The notes below the pieces were generated by a model. It was not told the origin of the DNA and did not search any database. It saw only the letters and a program-made list of their open reading frames with translations. From contig CAJNOL010000034.1 in the NCBI GenBank assembly GCA_905250125.1, positions 215,649-279,648 on the forward strand: a stretch of 64,000 nt of DNA. The letters run 5' to 3'. Below are positions 61,626-64,000 of the stretch, in pieces. The DNA comes from Rotaria sordida. Taxonomy: Eukaryota > Rotifera > Eurotatoria > Philodinida > Philodinidae. The position numbers and the translations under genes are program-made. Position 1 is the first letter of the stretch; every line of letters begins with the position of its first letter.

Positions 61626-64000
61626 ATGGATGAAACACAATGGAAAAGGTTTGAATTTAATGTGAAATTTTTGAATTAAGTTAACTTTTTTTTAAAAATT
61701 TTCTTCTTAGAATAATGGATAATGATCCATCGAATATAGCTTCCACTCAACAGATACATATTGTTAATATTCTTAAACGTCGAACAACATTTATTAAATA
61801 TAAACCAAATGGTCGTACATATTCACGTATATATTATTTAGTTTTATCTGAAGATGCTATACATTATTGCGGTTCAAAACATAAATCAAAACACGAAGCA
61901 TGTGTGATTAAAGATATTAACCAAATTCGTCCAGGTTTTACAACAGCTGTTTGGAGAAAATGTTTAGAAAAAAATAAAATTATAACTGATAAAGCTAATT
62001 TAGCTTTTTCAATTCTTTATAATAATAATCGTCAATCACTTGATTTACTTGCTGAAACTGAAGATATTCGTTCACAATGGATACAAGGTTTAGAGTTTTT
62101 AATAAATCGTTATCAATCACATATGCGTACGCATCGTGAAATAACTGATAAATGGATATGGCATTTATTTGCACAAGCTGATTATGATCAATCAGGACAA
62201 CTAAGTCGTACTGAAGTTCAACGTCTTCTATATACACTTAATATTCAATTAAATGATAATGAAATTGATCTATATTTTGATCAAGCTAATATACGTGCAG
62301 GAGAAAATCAACTCTTAACATATTTAGATAAAGATGAATTTTTAGTCTTTTATAAATATGTATCACAACGACCGGAATTATTAAAAATTATTTGTCAGTA
62401 AGTATTTATATAAAAATAAAAAGCTAAAACGAAAGAGATTCGTCGATTCGATATTCGTTCAGCAGATGTTCTACAGTGAATATGTAGAAACATTCGAATT
62501 GGTATTTCTCACTATCAAAAAATATTTCTTTTTCTAACATTATATAATATTAGAAGGTAAAATACCTACTAAACGAATACCATTCGATTTTTTCTTTCAT
62601 TCAAAATAGAATTTATAAAAAACGATCTAAATGTTTTGATTGAGTAATTGATTAACTCATGAAAAATATAATATTTTCAGCCATAAAGGTGAATACCAAA
62701 GCTTTCACGTTCCATCATTAGAAGTAATGATCTGTTTAAAAATTAATGGACTGGTTGAAAATCACAAATTATTGACTCTTTCTTTCCTTGACTTTTTACA
62801 AAAAACAGGTATTTTGTCTATATTTTTTACACTGATAATATTATTGAATAAATTTGCAAAATATTTGCCCTTGAAAAAAACATTTGCTTTTTCTTAAAGC
62901 ATCAAATCTTTCGTTTTTTTTTACAAACGAACAGTATCAATATAATTTATTTAATTGAACTTTAGATTTAATGGTAGTAGTAATGAACAAATGGCAGGAA
63001 CTCTATCTGACTATACTGTTATCCATAAATTACCTAATGTAATATTTAGGCATAATACACGTAATAATTCTCAACCATTAAATCTTCGAAAATCAATAAA
63101 TTCCAAAAATAAACATGTTAAATCAAATTTGCGTCGACGTTCATCATCAATAACACCTGAAAGTACTCTATCATCACATAGAGCTGTAAGAAAGAATTTT
63201 TTAACAATTGAACAATTAAAAGATTTTCTACAAAAAGAAGAACATATGAAAGCTTTATCAATTGAAGATTGTTCAAGATTAATTGTTCGATTTGAACCAT
63301 CAATCGAAGGACGTCAATGTGAGGAAATAGGTGTTGATGGTTTTCGTTTACTTTTACTTCATGATGAATTCTGTATTATGAATCCAGATAAAATTCATCG
63401 TATATATCAAGATATGACACAACCAATTACTGATTATTTTATTGCAACATCACATAATACGTGAGTGAATAAAAAACAAAAAACAAAAGAAATTATTTGA
63501 CAAAAAATTTCATATTTATTTTTTGTTAATAGTTATATTCAAGGTTATCAAGTTTATGGTGATTGTACGGCTGAAACTTATGTACGTGCATTAAGAACTG
63601 GTTGTCGAGCAGTTGAAAGTAAGCGACCGTTTCTTTTTTTGTTTTTGTCTGACTCAATGGATTCTTTTAATAATTAGTCGATTGTTATGATGGTGATAAT
63701 ATGGAACCGATCGTTTATCATGGAAATACATTAACTACACCAATTAAACTTCAAGACATTTTGAATGCTATTGCATTAGAAGCATTTACTGTTTCACCGT
63801 AGGTTTATGAAAGTTAATTCTAGAAATAAATTTGATTTTTTCTTTTAAATTAGTTATCCATTATTTTTAAATCTTGAAAATCGTTGTTCATATCAACAGC
63901 AAGGTGTTATAGCACGTCTTTTAAAAGATACTTTTAAAAGTGAACAAAAAAAAAAGAAAACGTTTTTAATCATTATATTCATATATGAAATTTTCGTTTA
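61626..64000 (+). CDS. second phosphoinositide phospholipase C, runs off the window
   Basis: Readable exons: 61626-61648 (start codon, 23 nt), 61711-62397, 62966-63460, 63533-63618, 63678-63798, 63854-63939, all in phase. The gene continues past 64000. Domains: PH (KRRTTFIKYKPNGRTYSRIY to about residue 130), EF-hand with loop DYDQSGQLSRTE, a Ser/Arg-rich insert (LRRRSSSITPESTLSSH) not found in PLC-delta, a further EF-like part (FLTIEQLKDFLQ), and the X box with TSHNTYI, VEIDCYDG, VYHG and LNLENRC. The catalytic His pair and calcium ligands are kept, so the enzyme should be active. The Y and C2 domains lie outside. It is a delta/eta-like PLC; the subclass is not settled. An alternative start at 61715 is possible, and the join 62397/62966 could include extra small exons. 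Confidence 0.87.

Noticed and set aside
62698-62933. Possible extra exons of the second PLC (62698-62811 and 62900-62933)
   Set aside because: They can be joined in phase, but the second would need a 32-nt intron. The direct join 62397 to 62966 also keeps phase and is simpler.
1-64000. tRNA, rRNA, CRISPR array or prokaryotic operon
   Set aside because: None was seen; gene structure is clearly eukaryotic with spliced exons.

Overview
The window is eukaryotic nuclear DNA from an animal. It is strongly AT-rich, and its genes are cut into many small exons by GT..AG introns, most about 45-80 nt long. Intergenic stretches are long and full of degraded inverted-repeat elements. The genes are animal ones: a TRIM-NHL protein, SEL1L, a class A GPCR, TMEM26, ABHD16, two phospholipases C and RanGAP1. 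One intronless desaturase has a fungal-type architecture. Compact introns, high AT, a fungus-like gene and 3'-splice acceptors placed against start codons suggest a bdelloid rotifer (Adineta/Rotaria type). That assignment is inference. Exon coordinates come from reading splice sites by eye and checking that the phase is kept across every junction.

Left part (1-16.9 kb). The 3' end of a brat/NCL-1-like NHL gene (+) comes first, then a complete 11-exon SEL1L gene (+) with a hAT transposase relic in one intron. A small GPI-type folate-receptor-like gene (+) follows, then a 7-exon minus-strand gene that may encode a divergent Rel-homology protein. A short one-helix membrane protein ends the section. 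Two copies of a TA-flanked, ~800-bp terminal-inverted-repeat element lie here. One carries a nested 52-bp hairpin with a 9-bp target duplication.

Middle (17-39.8 kb). A 10-exon peptide-type GPCR (+) is followed by TMEM26 (+), which has two tandem alternative 3' halves. A decayed region with an inverted-repeat element and a coding-like relic comes next, then a 6-exon ABHD16 phosphatidylserine lipase (+). A gene-poor 5.5-kb tract holds a ~1.24-kb imperfect palindrome and ends at a 100-N assembly gap.

Right part (39.8-64 kb). A PLC-delta-type gene (+, 5' end lost in the gap) has introns that contain a 660-bp palindrome, a 354-bp hAT MITE with an 8-bp target duplication, a shorter inverted repeat, and an intron that is almost entirely one ~950-bp palindrome. 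The single-exon delta-9 desaturase-cytochrome b5 fusion (-) converges on it. Then come a 14-exon RanGAP1 (+), 5.5 kb without recognisable genes, and the 5' two-thirds of a second PI-PLC (+) that runs off the window and shares intron positions with the first.

The genes do not form a pathway. SEL1L, the desaturase and ABHD16 all act at or near the ER membrane, and the GPCR and the two PLCs belong to the same broad signalling theme, but no operon-like organisation is visible. The most unusual content is the C-terminally cyt-b5-fused desaturase, the duplicated TMEM26 terminal exon, the Rel-like protein, and the many sequence-unrelated, nearly complete palindromes in introns and intergenic DNA.
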